IMG/VR virus record: IMGVR_UViG_3300030101_003411
Coordinates: 2,471 to 32,103 of that record
Strand: one strand, 5' to 3'
Length of the DNA: 29,633 nt
Source: a virus
Made by a program: the position numbers and the translations under genes. Under the pieces are notes generated by a model. The model searched no databases, was not told the DNA's origin, and was given only the letters and a program-made list of their open reading frames with translations. Shown piece by piece: positions 12,470 through 21,142 of the stretch (positions within the stretch are counted from its first letter, which is position 1; every line of letters begins with the position of its first letter).

Positions 12470-12841
12470 ATGCCTTTTAAATTAAAAGCTCCTTATAAAA
12501 TAAGTAATACTCCTATCTACAACGTGGTTGACAGCGACGACGTTAATGGTAGAGCTAATAAAAACGGAACTATAACTATTAATCCAAATAACATGGATTC
12601 TCCAGAGCAAGAGATCAATACTATATCACATGAGGAAACTCACGTAAAACAATTTAAAGAGTTTAACGAAAGTGGTGGTAGTAAAGGTTTAGACTACGGA
12701 GATGATTATGTTACATGGAACGGTAAAGACTATAAAAGAGAAAACGGCAAAATATTTTACGAAGGTAAGTGGAGACCTGAAGGTTGGCCTCAGTTTCCTT
12801 GGGAAAAAGAAGCCTACGATAACGAACAACCAATAACTTAA
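12470..12841 (+). CDS. Second small HExxH metalloprotein, 123 aa
   Basis: A compact protein with HEETH at residues 54-58 (TISHEETHVKQFKEF) and a C-terminal PWEKEAYD (residues 110-117) that may supply the third metal ligand. The N-terminus MPFKLKAPYKISNTPIYN resembles the starts of the other proteins in this block. The fold looks like a minimal gluzincin. Possible roles are maturation of virion proteins or peptidoglycan peptide cleavage. It is unrelated in length to the 310-aa HETAH protein, so the block carries two different zinc peptidase candidates. Confidence 0.65.
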   Translation: MPFKLKAPYKISNTPIYNVVDSDDVNGRANKNGTITINPNNMDSPEQEINTISHEETHVKQFKEFNESGGSKGLDYGDDYVTWNGKDYKRENGKIFYEGKWRPEGWPQFPWEKEAYDNEQPIT

Positions 12842-12843
12842 CT

Positions 12844-14022
12844 ATGAAAAAAGCAATTACAAAACAAGCTAAACCAGACTATATTGATATTGATGGAGAC
12901 GGCAATAAAAAAGAACCAATGAAAGAAGCTGCAAAATCTATGGCTAAACAAAATGACAAAGCAGCTAAAGACTTTATTGAATCTGACAAAAAGCCAAAAG
13001 GAGACGCTTTAAATAAAAAACAAAAAAAGCAATTTAAAAAATTAAGTAAAAAAGCAGCTAAACACGCTTCTAAATCTATGGCTAAAAAAATGTCAGAAGA
13101 TCATAAAATGGCATATGATAGAGCTGAGATTGGTAGACTTAAAACTGATATTCATGATGATGATTTAAAAAAGAAAGGCATGACACAGCCAAAAGCGCCT
13201 ACTTATGCTCATGCATCTTTTGCCAAACAGTTTTCTTCAAAAAATCCAATTGCTCAAATGAAATCAAATCAAGACGGTGGTGGTGATAGTACTACAGAAG
13301 CAGCTGATCAATTAAAAAGATTACAGAAGCAGTATTCTCCAAAACTAGGTTCTTCAGCAGAAGGTTATGTAAGACCAGGTTATGACAAAGATGGAAAAAG
13401 GATAGATAACACGATAAAACCTTTGAAAGACGGGGATTACGAGAAGCCAATACATGGGAAACATTATGAAAAACAGAAACCAGCTTCAATTGCTAAGCAA
13501 ACTCCTTTTGAAAATTTCATGCAAAAATACCCAAACTCAAATCCTAGTGATACTTTAGCTGTGAATGATCCTAGAGAAATTTTGGGATATCCTACTGAGC
13601 GTAGAATGGATCTAAACAAAGCTTTTGATGATACTTATAGTCCTGATCCATTTATAACAATGGATATAGCTGATGAGGAGATAACAGAAGAAGAAGGTAG
13701 AGCACAGGGAGCAGCTAACAATGCTAAAATTGCTAAAGAGAAAGAAGCTGCAGCAATGAAAGAAAAGTTATATCAAGATTATCTTAAGAGTCAAGGATCA
13801 GCAACTCCGCAAAATAAAACTATGGCTTATAAAAAGTCTTGCGCGTATAGACAAGATGGTCACGGAGAAAGCAAAGGAGATCAATCAGCTACTCATACTG
13901 ATTATGCTAATTACAAAGGAACAGATAAAGGGTATCATGGTAAAACTGGCTCTTCTCACGGAGATCAGTCGGCTACACATAGAGACTATGCACATCCAAT
14001 TTTTAAACACATGAAACGATAA
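12844..14022 (+). CDS. Lysine-rich, mostly disordered virion-region protein
   Basis: A 392-aa protein starting with DYIDIDGDGNKKEP at residues 12-25, which resembles an EF-hand calcium loop (D-x-D-x-D-G). A strongly Lys-rich helical region follows. It carries several copies of the recurring short motif: SMAKQ (32-36), SMAKK (78-82), SFAKQF (125-130), NPIAQM (134-139) and SIAKQT (215-220). The C-terminus has a tandem element GDQSATHTDYA (345-355) and GDQSATHRDYA (373-383). No enzyme domain is visible. It may be an internal head protein or DNA condenser; charge and position support this only loosely. Confidence 0.65.
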   Translation: MKKAITKQAKPDYIDIDGDGNKKEPMKEAAKSMAKQNDKAAKDFIESDKKPKGDALNKKQKKQFKKLSKKAAKHASKSMAKKMSEDHKMAYDRAEIGRLKTDIHDDDLKKKGMTQPKAPTYAHASFAKQFSSKNPIAQMKSNQDGGGDSTTEAADQLKRLQKQYSPKLGSSAEGYVRPGYDKDGKRIDNTIKPLKDGDYEKPIHGKHYEKQKPASIAKQTPFENFMQKYPNSNPSDTLAVNDPREILGYPTERRMDLNKAFDDTYSPDPFITMDIADEEITEEEGRAQGAANNAKIAKEKEAAAMKEKLYQDYLKSQGSATPQNKTMAYKKSCAYRQDGHGESKGDQSATHTDYANYKGTDKGYHGKTGSSHGDQSATHRDYAHPIFKHMKR

Positions 14023-14024
14023 TT

Positions 14025-15272
14025 ATGGCTTTTAAAATGTCCCCAATAGGCCGCAATAAAGATCCTTATGCTACTATGGCAAAGAGAGGTTATATTGCTC
14101 CTATGACGCAAAACAAAACCGATGAAGAAATGCGAAACAATGCTAGTCTTGATGCTAAAAACAACATGGCTAGTACTGGAGAACCTAAAGTAACTTATAG
14201 TGAACCTGTTGTTACCTATGGTGAAGATGAAAAAGGTAAATATGAGCAAACTGATAGAGATAGAATTACTACTGAAAATTTTGAAGGCAAAGGTACTGAT
14301 CGAGATGCTTGGAACGAAAATAGAAAAGGTGTACAAGGTAGGTATTCTAGTTTTGAAGAATTTGAAAAAGATGCTCAAGCTTACAGAAATAAGATGACTA
14401 AAAAAGTTGATCACGAGAGCAATAGAAAATATCTTCCTGATACCGATAACTCGTCTAATAAAAAAAGTAATAAATTACCTCATAAAGTTAGGGCAGATGA
14501 AATGACTAGTGAAAGAAAGATTACTGGTTATAAAGAAAACCCTAAATACGATATTAGGTATAGTTCTAAATATAACGAAGAACAAGGTAATGGACCTAGA
14601 AAACTTCCAGTATATGAAGAGATTAAAGCTATAAAAGGTTTAAACTCTGAAGAAATTAAAGCTAAAACTAACAGTGGAGATAAAAATATTACTGTAAATA
14701 GTTTAACTCCGGAATATGATAGATTATCATCTTCTAGTACTAAAGATATACAAGATAAATTAAAGCAAAATCCAGATAATAATAAAACTGAATTAAGTGA
14801 TGATTATTCTGTTTTAGAAAAAGAGTTTAACGAAAAAAACGCTCCTCCTCAATTATCTCCAACTAGACAATTGATGAATAAGTATATGCCAAATAAATCT
14901 ATGGCTAAACAGGAGAAAAAAACTACATACGTATCAAATAATGAAACCACTAAAAAAGGTAAAGAAGGTTACGAAGAAAATAAGCAAAGGTATGAAAATG
15001 CTAAAATACTAACTAGTGAAGGGAGAACCTCTCTTGATCAAAACTTATCTTATCAATCAATGTTGCCTGAAATAGAAATAACACCTTCAAATCAAATGAG
15101 AAATCATTCTGTAGCTACACAATGTGCTAAGTCAGAAGGTGGAGATGGTTGTGTTAAGAAAATGGGTAGCGGTTGGAAAGTAATAAGTAATAATGATGGA
15201 GAACCATGGGATGCTACGTATGGCAGTGAAGAAAAAGCTGATGCAGCTCTTAAAGCTTTTCATTCAAAATAA
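14025..15272 (+). CDS. Disordered virion-region protein with C-terminal domain
   Basis: A 415-aa polar, low-complexity protein beginning MAFKMSPIGRNKDPYATM. It contains SPTRQL (278-283) and SMAKQE (292-297), forms of the motif found in its neighbours. The last 50 residues form a compact domain (CVKKMGSGWKVISNN, then DATYGSEEKADAALKAF), of a type I recall from other phage proteins with unknown function. No membrane span or catalytic site is seen. It and the preceding gene look like two members of one architecture, with a disordered body and a small folded end. Confidence 0.65.
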   Translation: MAFKMSPIGRNKDPYATMAKRGYIAPMTQNKTDEEMRNNASLDAKNNMASTGEPKVTYSEPVVTYGEDEKGKYEQTDRDRITTENFEGKGTDRDAWNENRKGVQGRYSSFEEFEKDAQAYRNKMTKKVDHESNRKYLPDTDNSSNKKSNKLPHKVRADEMTSERKITGYKENPKYDIRYSSKYNEEQGNGPRKLPVYEEIKAIKGLNSEEIKAKTNSGDKNITVNSLTPEYDRLSSSSTKDIQDKLKQNPDNNKTELSDDYSVLEKEFNEKNAPPQLSPTRQLMNKYMPNKSMAKQEKKTTYVSNNETTKKGKEGYEENKQRYENAKILTSEGRTSLDQNLSYQSMLPEIEITPSNQMRNHSVATQCAKSEGGDGCVKKMGSGWKVISNNDGEPWDATYGSEEKADAALKAFHSK

Positions 15273-15274
15273 TT

Positions 15275-15502
15275 ATGAAGAAATCAATAGACGGATACAA
15301 AAGAAATAGTAAAGATGTCAATGAGCCATGTAATATAATACCTGGTGGAAACATCACTATGAAAGGTGTTGACTTTAAAGTCTTGGGGACAGACGATAGA
15401 GGATACACGAAAGTAATGTATCCTGGTTACGATTATAATTTTAGAAACGCAAAATGGGTAAAGGAAAAACCGATAAGAAAAAATTCAAAGACACAAAAGT
15501 AG
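15275..15502 (+). CDS. Conserved IDGYKRNS-type phage protein, 75 aa
   Basis: MKKSIDGYKRNSKDVNEPCN, then IIPGGNITMKGVDFKVLGTD and MYPGYDYNFRNAKWV. This string of IDGYKRNS, IIP..NITM and PG.DY.F matches a small conserved protein I recall from other phage structural regions, with no known function. It is probably beta-rich. The last 49 bases overlap the holin gene in another frame, one of three unusually long overlaps in the window. Confidence 0.7.
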   Translation: MKKSIDGYKRNSKDVNEPCNIIPGGNITMKGVDFKVLGTDDRGYTKVMYPGYDYNFRNAKWVKEKPIRKNSKTQK

Positions 15503-15915
15503 GAGTTTTCTTAACAGAGAAAGCTCCAGATCTTTTAGACAAGGTAGGTGAATTTTTACCAGATAAAGGTGGTTTAGGTATATTAAAAAATATTATTACA
15601 CAAGACGATCTAATGCCAACTAAAGATAAAGAGATGGCGTTAAAACTATTAGAGCAAGATATAGCTGAAATGAATAATATATCAGCTAGATGGGAGAGTG
15701 ATATGTCAAGTGACTCTTGGTTGAGTAAAAACACTAGGCCAATGACTCTTATATATCTTACTTTATCAATGACAATATTTATAGTATTGGATTCAACCAT
15801 ACTATTAGAAATAAAAGACGGTTGGGTTTCATTATTAGAAGCTTTACTTATAACAGTTTATGTAGCATACTTTGGTAGTAGAGGTGCTGAAAAAATAACA
15901 AAAATTAAAAAATAA
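15454..15915 (+). CDS. Holin, 3-TM-family type
   Basis: A 153-aa protein with a soluble Lys-rich N-terminal half (LLDKVGEFLPDKGG) and a C-terminal membrane part. The conserved EMNNISARWESDMSSDSWL, NTRPMTLIYLTLSM (span about 97-117) and a second span SLLEALLITVYVAYFGSRG (about 126-143) match the phage holin 3-TM family. It would form lesions that let the amidase reach the wall. It starts inside the previous gene, and ATGGGTAAAGG is the only sensible start. It is separated from the amidase by about 3.3 kb. Confidence 0.8.
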   Translation: MGKGKTDKKKFKDTKVGVFLTEKAPDLLDKVGEFLPDKGGLGILKNIITQDDLMPTKDKEMALKLLEQDIAEMNNISARWESDMSSDSWLSKNTRPMTLIYLTLSMTIFIVLDSTILLEIKDGWVSLLEALLITVYVAYFGSRGAEKITKIKK

Positions 15916-15919
15916 TAAA

Positions 15920-16312
15920 ATGGCAACAATTAACGAAGTGGATATAGCCGGAGCAGTAGGTGAAATGCAAGCAGAACCAAGGGTATTTGCTCATGACGCT
16001 AGACTTTTAGATTTAACAATTCCAACAGACGGAAGCGGTAATAATGATCCAAACGCGTATGTAGATGTATTACCAACAGGTACGCCAGTAGCTGGTGATC
16101 AAGTTACAGTTTTAGAAAGAGGAGCTTGTTTATATGTTGGAGGAGCGGGTAATGTAGATGTAGAAATGGAAAGTGGTCAAAGAGTAACTTTTAAAGGAGT
16201 TGCTGCAGGTGCTTTTTTACCTATATTAGTAACAAAAGTTTACTTAACGGACGGAAAAACACCATCTGCAGCACAAACAACTGATGCAACAGATATCTTA
16301 GCATTATTCTAA
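15920..16312 (+). CDS. Small beta-rich structural protein, 130 aa
   Basis: MATINEVDIAGAVGEMQAEPR followed by a beta-barrel-like sequence (VAGDQVTVLERGACLYVGG, then VEMESGQRVTFKGVAAGAF) and an end TTDATDILALF. The size, Gly/Val/Ala content and lack of charge suit a head decoration or tail-neck protein. The region after the capsid gene has a similar-looking partial protein at 29493 (a Gly/Ser/Val-rich start), but I see no clear relation. Not recognised at family level. Confidence 0.6.
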   Translation: MATINEVDIAGAVGEMQAEPRVFAHDARLLDLTIPTDGSGNNDPNAYVDVLPTGTPVAGDQVTVLERGACLYVGGAGNVDVEMESGQRVTFKGVAAGAFLPILVTKVYLTDGKTPSAAQTTDATDILALF

Positions 16313-16473
16313 TGTCAGCAATAGGTATAACAAATACAATACCTTGGTTAATTAATTTACCAGGTCAATCAGGTCCACCAGCACCACCGCTAGGAGACTT
16401 TATAGCTTTAGAGTCAGGGTTGACTGACATTATGCTTTTAGAAGACGGTGGTAAAGTACAATTAGAAATATAA
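16312..16473 (+). CDS. Short protein sharing the N-terminal motif of the BspA-type fibre
   Basis: ATG at 16312 shares a base with the upstream TAA (TAATG). The 53-aa product begins MSAIGITNTIPWLINLPGQS and then has GPPAPPLGD. The BspA-type protein at 18577 begins with a related motif (IPIPWL...SGPSGP). Its C-terminus LTDIMLLEDGGKVQLEI resembles short repeat units of phage fibre proteins. It may be a tail-tip cap, an assembly peptide, or a remnant of a larger fibre gene. Confidence 0.6.
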   Translation: MSAIGITNTIPWLINLPGQSGPPAPPLGDFIALESGLTDIMLLEDGGKVQLEI

Positions 16474-16479
16474 TAAAAA

Positions 16480-18573
16480 ATGGCAAATAAACCAATTAGT
16501 GATAACACGGCGTTTCCTTTCGAGACAAATGTAAGAGCAATAGCTGGATTAGCAGGATTTAAAACCGGTACAACTAATAGTAACACAAAGATAGGTGGAA
16601 CAGAATTAGTACAGAGCGTGATAAACGGTGGAACTGCCAGTGCTGGCGGATTAGCTGTATATTCTACTAGTGGAACAGGAAAAGAATTATCAACTTATAT
16701 AAGTTTAAATTACACAAATGGTACTACAAGTACACCTTCTGTATTAGCACTAGGAACGCCTAGTAACCCTAGTACGGTTCAAATATCTGGTAATTTTAAC
16801 GGTCCAAACGCATTCGTTTCTCCTAAACTTACATTCTTAACAAAAAACACAACATCAGGCTCTAATACAGTTTCTATTGAACCTAGTTCTGTAGCCACAG
16901 CTAATCAATCTTTAGTTTTACCACCAGCAGCAGGTACAGCAGGGCAAGGTTTAAAAGCAGCAAGTGTTAGTTCTGGAGACGTATTATTAGAATGGTATAC
17001 AGTAACAGACGATGACACAACATACACATTTGATTCAACTCAAAGTACCGCTGGAAGTGATGCTGATCCTTTTTTAACATTAACAGGAACTGATACTTCA
17101 ATAGATAATGTAAAACTAGTAGGCGGCACATCAATAGGTATTAGTAGAAATACAGCAGGTGATCAAGTTACAATAGCTTACACAGGTAGTGATGATAATA
17201 CTACCTACGATTTAGGTACAGCTAGTCAAGCAAGTTTTGGACAAATAGACTTAATCCCGAGTAGTGGAGCGACTGATTCAATAAAATTAACAGGTGCTGG
17301 TACAGTAAGTGTTACTTCTAACGCTACAGGGGACATAACTATAACTGGAGCTGGTAGTAGTGGTGGTGATTCAGTACAAACCTTAACTGGTTTAACTTGG
17401 GATTATAATAACGGTAATAGCGCTATATTTACACCAAACGACAATGGTACTAATCCAATTGATGTTCTAGTTGCAAGTAATTTTCCTTCAGGAGCTAGAG
17501 GAGCTTTAAAAGTAATTCCTACAAATACAACTAAGTTTGCTTTATTTGCAGGAAGTAAAATACCTAGCAGTCAAAACGTTTTAACTATATCCGCTACAAA
17601 TCCAACTATATTATACTACTTTTACGATGGAACTAATTTTTATTGGTTTTATGACATTAACTACATAGATCCTATATACCCTTCACCAGCATCTCCAGAA
17701 CCAACTGTAGATGGTAATTATAATTTACTAGGATTTTGGTTTCCTGGTTCTTACGCTGGTACGGATGGTGCGGGAGTAGGATTTGGCGCAACATGGACAA
17801 AGTCTGCAGGAGGAAATCTTATAGGAGATTTAGACAGAGTAGGAGCAACTTCTACAACTAGTCCAGCAATGCGGTGGTATGACAGAGATAACGCCAATGA
17901 AGAAGCACCTTACTGGGCGCTTTCTGAAGGTGGAACAACAAACCAAGGTAATTGGGAGAGTGGTACACTTAGTACAACTATTGGAACATGGTCAGCAACT
18001 TTTTATATGAGAGTTCTTTCTACTACTGCTACTGGCTATGAAGGCATACTTGATCCTAATAAAAACGATAACGAAGCTTTATATTTATATAACAGAAGAT
18101 TATTTTTATATGACCCTTCTAATTATGTACAGGGAAATTTTCCTGCATTTACACCGGCGGGAACTACAACTTCGAATCAACAAAACCCAAATACATTTAG
18201 TTTAGAAGATGAATGGATTTTTTGTCATGTATCTTTTTTACATAATGGTGGGAGTAGTGTTGTTACTAGCTATATAGGTTGTAAACCAACGTTTGATGCT
18301 AGCACTGATCAAGGAGGTAGTGGCACAATATTAGGAAGAGATGGAAATCCTATTACATTAACTTCTGATGGTTTATATGTGTCAAACGTATCTGGATTTA
18401 CTTTAAATGATGGAAACTGGACAAGTGTTGAGTATGGATCAGCAGGTAACGGATCTTTTAGTTGGTCGGGTGGTCATTTAGGCTTGTTAGCTATGTACGC
18501 TCAAGAAATACCAGCTAGTGTAGTGCAAGCTAATTGGGCAAACACAAGAGAGGCTTACTATATAGAAACGTAA
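16480..18573 (+). CDS. Modular tail fibre with C-terminal jelly-roll-like region, 697 aa
   Basis: The N-terminus MANKPISDNTAFPFETN is followed by Gly/Ser/Thr-rich shaft repeats, including DDDTTYTF (177-184) and DDNTTYDL (238-245), which also occur in the 670-aa fibre at 5440. Between about residues 410 and 697 the sequence changes to an aromatic-rich domain (LGFWFPGSYAG, then ALYLYNRRLFLYD, and HLGLLAMYAQEIPASV) that resembles concanavalin/LamG-like binding domains, with the final strand NWANTREAYYIE. This end is a good candidate for the receptor-binding part. It lies between the 53-aa gene and the BspA-type gene. Confidence 0.75.
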   Translation: MANKPISDNTAFPFETNVRAIAGLAGFKTGTTNSNTKIGGTELVQSVINGGTASAGGLAVYSTSGTGKELSTYISLNYTNGTTSTPSVLALGTPSNPSTVQISGNFNGPNAFVSPKLTFLTKNTTSGSNTVSIEPSSVATANQSLVLPPAAGTAGQGLKAASVSSGDVLLEWYTVTDDDTTYTFDSTQSTAGSDADPFLTLTGTDTSIDNVKLVGGTSIGISRNTAGDQVTIAYTGSDDNTTYDLGTASQASFGQIDLIPSSGATDSIKLTGAGTVSVTSNATGDITITGAGSSGGDSVQTLTGLTWDYNNGNSAIFTPNDNGTNPIDVLVASNFPSGARGALKVIPTNTTKFALFAGSKIPSSQNVLTISATNPTILYYFYDGTNFYWFYDINYIDPIYPSPASPEPTVDGNYNLLGFWFPGSYAGTDGAGVGFGATWTKSAGGNLIGDLDRVGATSTTSPAMRWYDRDNANEEAPYWALSEGGTTNQGNWESGTLSTTIGTWSATFYMRVLSTTATGYEGILDPNKNDNEALYLYNRRLFLYDPSNYVQGNFPAFTPAGTTTSNQQNPNTFSLEDEWIFCHVSFLHNGGSSVVTSYIGCKPTFDASTDQGGSGTILGRDGNPITLTSDGLYVSNVSGFTLNDGNWTSVEYGSAGNGSFSWSGGHLGLLAMYAQEIPASVVQANWANTREAYYIET

Positions 18574-18576
18574 AAA

Positions 18577-20616
18577 ATGATAGGTAATGCTCTTCCGATT
18601 CCGTGGTTGAGGAGCATATATAGTTCCTCTGGCCCTTCAGGTCCAAAACCTTTTATATTAAAAATAGATACTAACAATACCGCAGGTGGTCCTAACTATC
18701 CATTTGGAATTTTTGCATCTCCGTTTTATACATATGATTATACTGTAGACTGGGGAGATGGAACTATAACAAGTCACACTGGTACAAGTTCTCATACTTA
18801 TAATACTCCAGCCGTGTATGAAGTTAAAATATCTGGTGAGTGTCCAACATTAACTTTTGGTCAGTGGAATGTAACTTATGGATCTAATTATATAATTGAT
18901 ATAATACAATGGGGTGACGTGGAGTTTAAAAGTTTAAAACAGACTTTTAAATATTGTAGTTTTTTAGGAAATCCAGGTGGAAGTAATATAACACCTGGGG
19001 TACCTTTAACAGCTACTGATACTCCTACATTTGCTAGTGATTTTGCTTTTGATGGTCTTTACGAGTGGGCTTCTAACACATCCTTAACATCAATACCTAA
19101 CCTCAACAATTGGCAATTACCTAGTACATTAACTAGTCTTGAAAGGTGTTTTAGTGAAATGAAATATTTTGACTCTAGTGTTTCAGACTGGGATGTTTCT
19201 AACGTAGGTAATTTTGAAAGAATGTTTTTCTTTTGTAGAAATTGGAAAAACGGAGGAGAAGATTTAGATAATTGGAAAGTTGGTAAAAACTATACTGGTG
19301 ACTTAAATTTTGATGAAATGTTTTACTATTGTGAAGAAATAGTAGACATGAAAATGTGGAAACAAGATTTGTATTTGCTGAACATAAATTTTATAAGTAC
19401 TAGATTTATGTTTTACTTTTGCCAAAAGTGGAAACTAGAACTAGAAAACTGGGACAACGCCTCAGTTAAAATTAATAATATAGAAGGCATGTTTAGTTCT
19501 GTTGGTTTTTATTATGGTGGAGATAATAGACCAAGTGGAGGACGACAGTACACTGATGAAGGTTTAAAAACTGATTTTTTTGGTTGGGATTTTAATACTA
19601 ATAAAACCTCTCTTAGAGCTTTGTTTCAAAGTGCTCATTTTGACGCGACTTTTAACGCTAATTTAGATGGTCATACAGCAACTAATATTACTGATTTTGA
19701 CTTGATGTTTTCGAGTACTTTCATATGTTCTCCAACTAGCGTAGATAATTGGGTTTTAGGAAGTACACCTAATATAACTATGAGAGAAACTTTTTCTGGT
19801 AGACCTTTTAATAGGTGGCCTGGCCCACAAGAAAGAAGAGGTTTAGATTGGAGAGGTGATTTTGGATCAGTACAAACACTAAACGGTTGGGATGTTTCTA
19901 ATGTTATTAACTTTACAAGATGTTTTAACAGCGCTCAATTCAACACTGGTCCCGATGATTGCAAACCTATAATAGGTAATTGGACTTTATGTACAGATCC
20001 AAACGTTACTCTCGTTATAGAAAGAATGTTTAGAGATAGTCAATTTAACGACACTCTTGTAAATGATCCTAGCAAATGGAATTTAAGTAGAGTTACTAGT
20101 TTATTTGAAATATTTGGAGGTGCAGGAGGCACTAGATTTAACCAATCTTTGAGTAATTGGAATACTAGCACTATTACAAATATGAGGCAATTTGTTTATT
20201 ACAATGTGTATTTTAATCAAGATATTAGTCATTTTGATATGTCAAATGTAACAGACGTAAACAGAATGTTTGATAAGACACAATCTTATTCATACGGTAT
20301 GGATTGGATGGAAATGCCTCTTATAACAGACGGTACTAGATTTCAGTATCAATGGAAGTTTGATACTCAAAAATACACAGACACTTTAAATGCCTGGGCT
20401 TTATACTATTACAATAGAGTACAATCAGGTTTAACTGTTCCTCAAAATATAGATATGACTTTTAACACTATAAGTTATTGGGGTGTTACAAATTACTTTA
20501 TAAATGGGTTAAATACTTTGCCTAATGGTTTAACAACAAGAGATTATTTAACAACATCCACATCAGCAACAGTTCCTGGATTAGGTTGGAATTTATTAGA
20601 CGGAGGAGGTATATAA
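18577..20616 (+). CDS. PKD plus BspA-type repeat surface protein, 679 aa
   Basis: After the N-terminal IPWL...SGPSGP motif comes a PKD-like domain (TVDWGDG, THTYNTPAVYEVKISG style residues at about 60-95). Then follow degenerate BspA/DUF285 repeats with the pattern W-(D/N)-V/T-S-N-V...F-x-x-x-F, for example SDWDVSNVGNFERMF, NGWDVSNVINFTRCF, SNWNTSTITNMRQF and SHFDMSNVTDVNRMF. BspA-type repeats are right-handed solenoids used for binding to surfaces or other proteins. Here it is probably a receptor-binding fibre or tail spike. It ends QSGLTVPQN, then LGWNLLDGGGI. The next gene starts in the stop codon. Confidence 0.85.
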   Translation: MIGNALPIPWLRSIYSSSGPSGPKPFILKIDTNNTAGGPNYPFGIFASPFYTYDYTVDWGDGTITSHTGTSSHTYNTPAVYEVKISGECPTLTFGQWNVTYGSNYIIDIIQWGDVEFKSLKQTFKYCSFLGNPGGSNITPGVPLTATDTPTFASDFAFDGLYEWASNTSLTSIPNLNNWQLPSTLTSLERCFSEMKYFDSSVSDWDVSNVGNFERMFFFCRNWKNGGEDLDNWKVGKNYTGDLNFDEMFYYCEEIVDMKMWKQDLYLLNINFISTRFMFYFCQKWKLELENWDNASVKINNIEGMFSSVGFYYGGDNRPSGGRQYTDEGLKTDFFGWDFNTNKTSLRALFQSAHFDATFNANLDGHTATNITDFDLMFSSTFICSPTSVDNWVLGSTPNITMRETFSGRPFNRWPGPQERRGLDWRGDFGSVQTLNGWDVSNVINFTRCFNSAQFNTGPDDCKPIIGNWTLCTDPNVTLVIERMFRDSQFNDTLVNDPSKWNLSRVTSLFEIFGGAGGTRFNQSLSNWNTSTITNMRQFVYYNVYFNQDISHFDMSNVTDVNRMFDKTQSYSYGMDWMEMPLITDGTRFQYQWKFDTQKYTDTLNAWALYYYNRVQSGLTVPQNIDMTFNTISYWGVTNYFINGLNTLPNGLTTRDYLTTSTSATVPGLGWNLLDGGGI

Positions 20617-20864
20617 TGGATTTTGAAAAAGAGTATGAAGAGTTACATTTTAACGAAAGCCAAATTGAAAATCCAATTTTTTATATAGGCTTTAGAGTTA
20701 AAAGAGCATTAAATTTAATAGTAACAGATAGAGAAGTAAGACAATTTGGTGCTACAAAGAATATAGAAGACATAAAATCCATATGGGAAGTGGAAACTTT
20801 CACAGAATCAAGTGATTTCTATAAAAGAATACAAAAGTTTCTACCAATGGTAGTTACATTATAA
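20616..20864 (+). CDS. Hypothetical 82-aa protein
   Basis: The ATG at 20616 shares a base with the preceding TAA, so this start (MDFEKEYEELHFNESQIEN) is preferred to an upstream ATG at 20586. The upstream GGAGGAGG is part of the preceding coding frame but would also serve as a ribosome site. The protein is mixed alpha/beta with a charged centre (VKRALNLIVTDREVRQFG) and a C-terminal FYKRIQKFLPMVVTL. Not recognised. Confidence 0.65.
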   Translation: MDFEKEYEELHFNESQIENPIFYIGFRVKRALNLIVTDREVRQFGATKNIEDIKSIWEVETFTESSDFYKRIQKFLPMVVTL

Positions 20865-20884
20865 TTAAAATTAAATTAAATAAA

Positions 20885-21142
20885 ATGAAAATTAAAGAAG
20901 AACAATTATCAGTTATTAAAGATCAACAAGAAAGAATAAAAAATTTAGTAACTGAAATAGGCTTAATGGAGTCTAAAAAACATCAATTACTTCACGGTAT
21001 AGCTGTAGTAAACCAAGAGGTTGAAGATTACAAAAAAGTACTTGAAGAGGAGTATGGTGCTATCAATATAAATGTTGATACGGGAGAATACACTAAGATA
21101 GAGAAAGAAAAAGAAGAAAAATTAGAAACAAGTGATGTCTAG
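20885..21142 (+). CDS. Small coiled-coil protein, 85 aa
   Basis: MKIKEEQLSVIKDQQERIK begins a long heptad-like helix (LVTEIGLMESKKHQLLHGIA and onward) that ends with a short conserved-looking tail EEEYGAININVDTGEYTKI. This layout matches a small coiled-coil protein I recall from other phages, usually upstream of the packaging genes. The function is unknown; a scaffold-like or terminase-accessory role fits the position. Confidence 0.7.
   Translation: MKIKEEQLSVIKDQQERIKNLVTEIGLMESKKHQLLHGIAVVNQEVEDYKKVLEEEYGAININVDTGEYTKIEKEKEEKLETSDV

Noticed and set aside
14542-14562. CTAAATACGATA on the plus strand, resembling the promoter core
   Set aside because: It lies inside the 415-aa gene (codons for PKYDIR), the rest of the promoter pattern does not match, and it is not in front of a gene.
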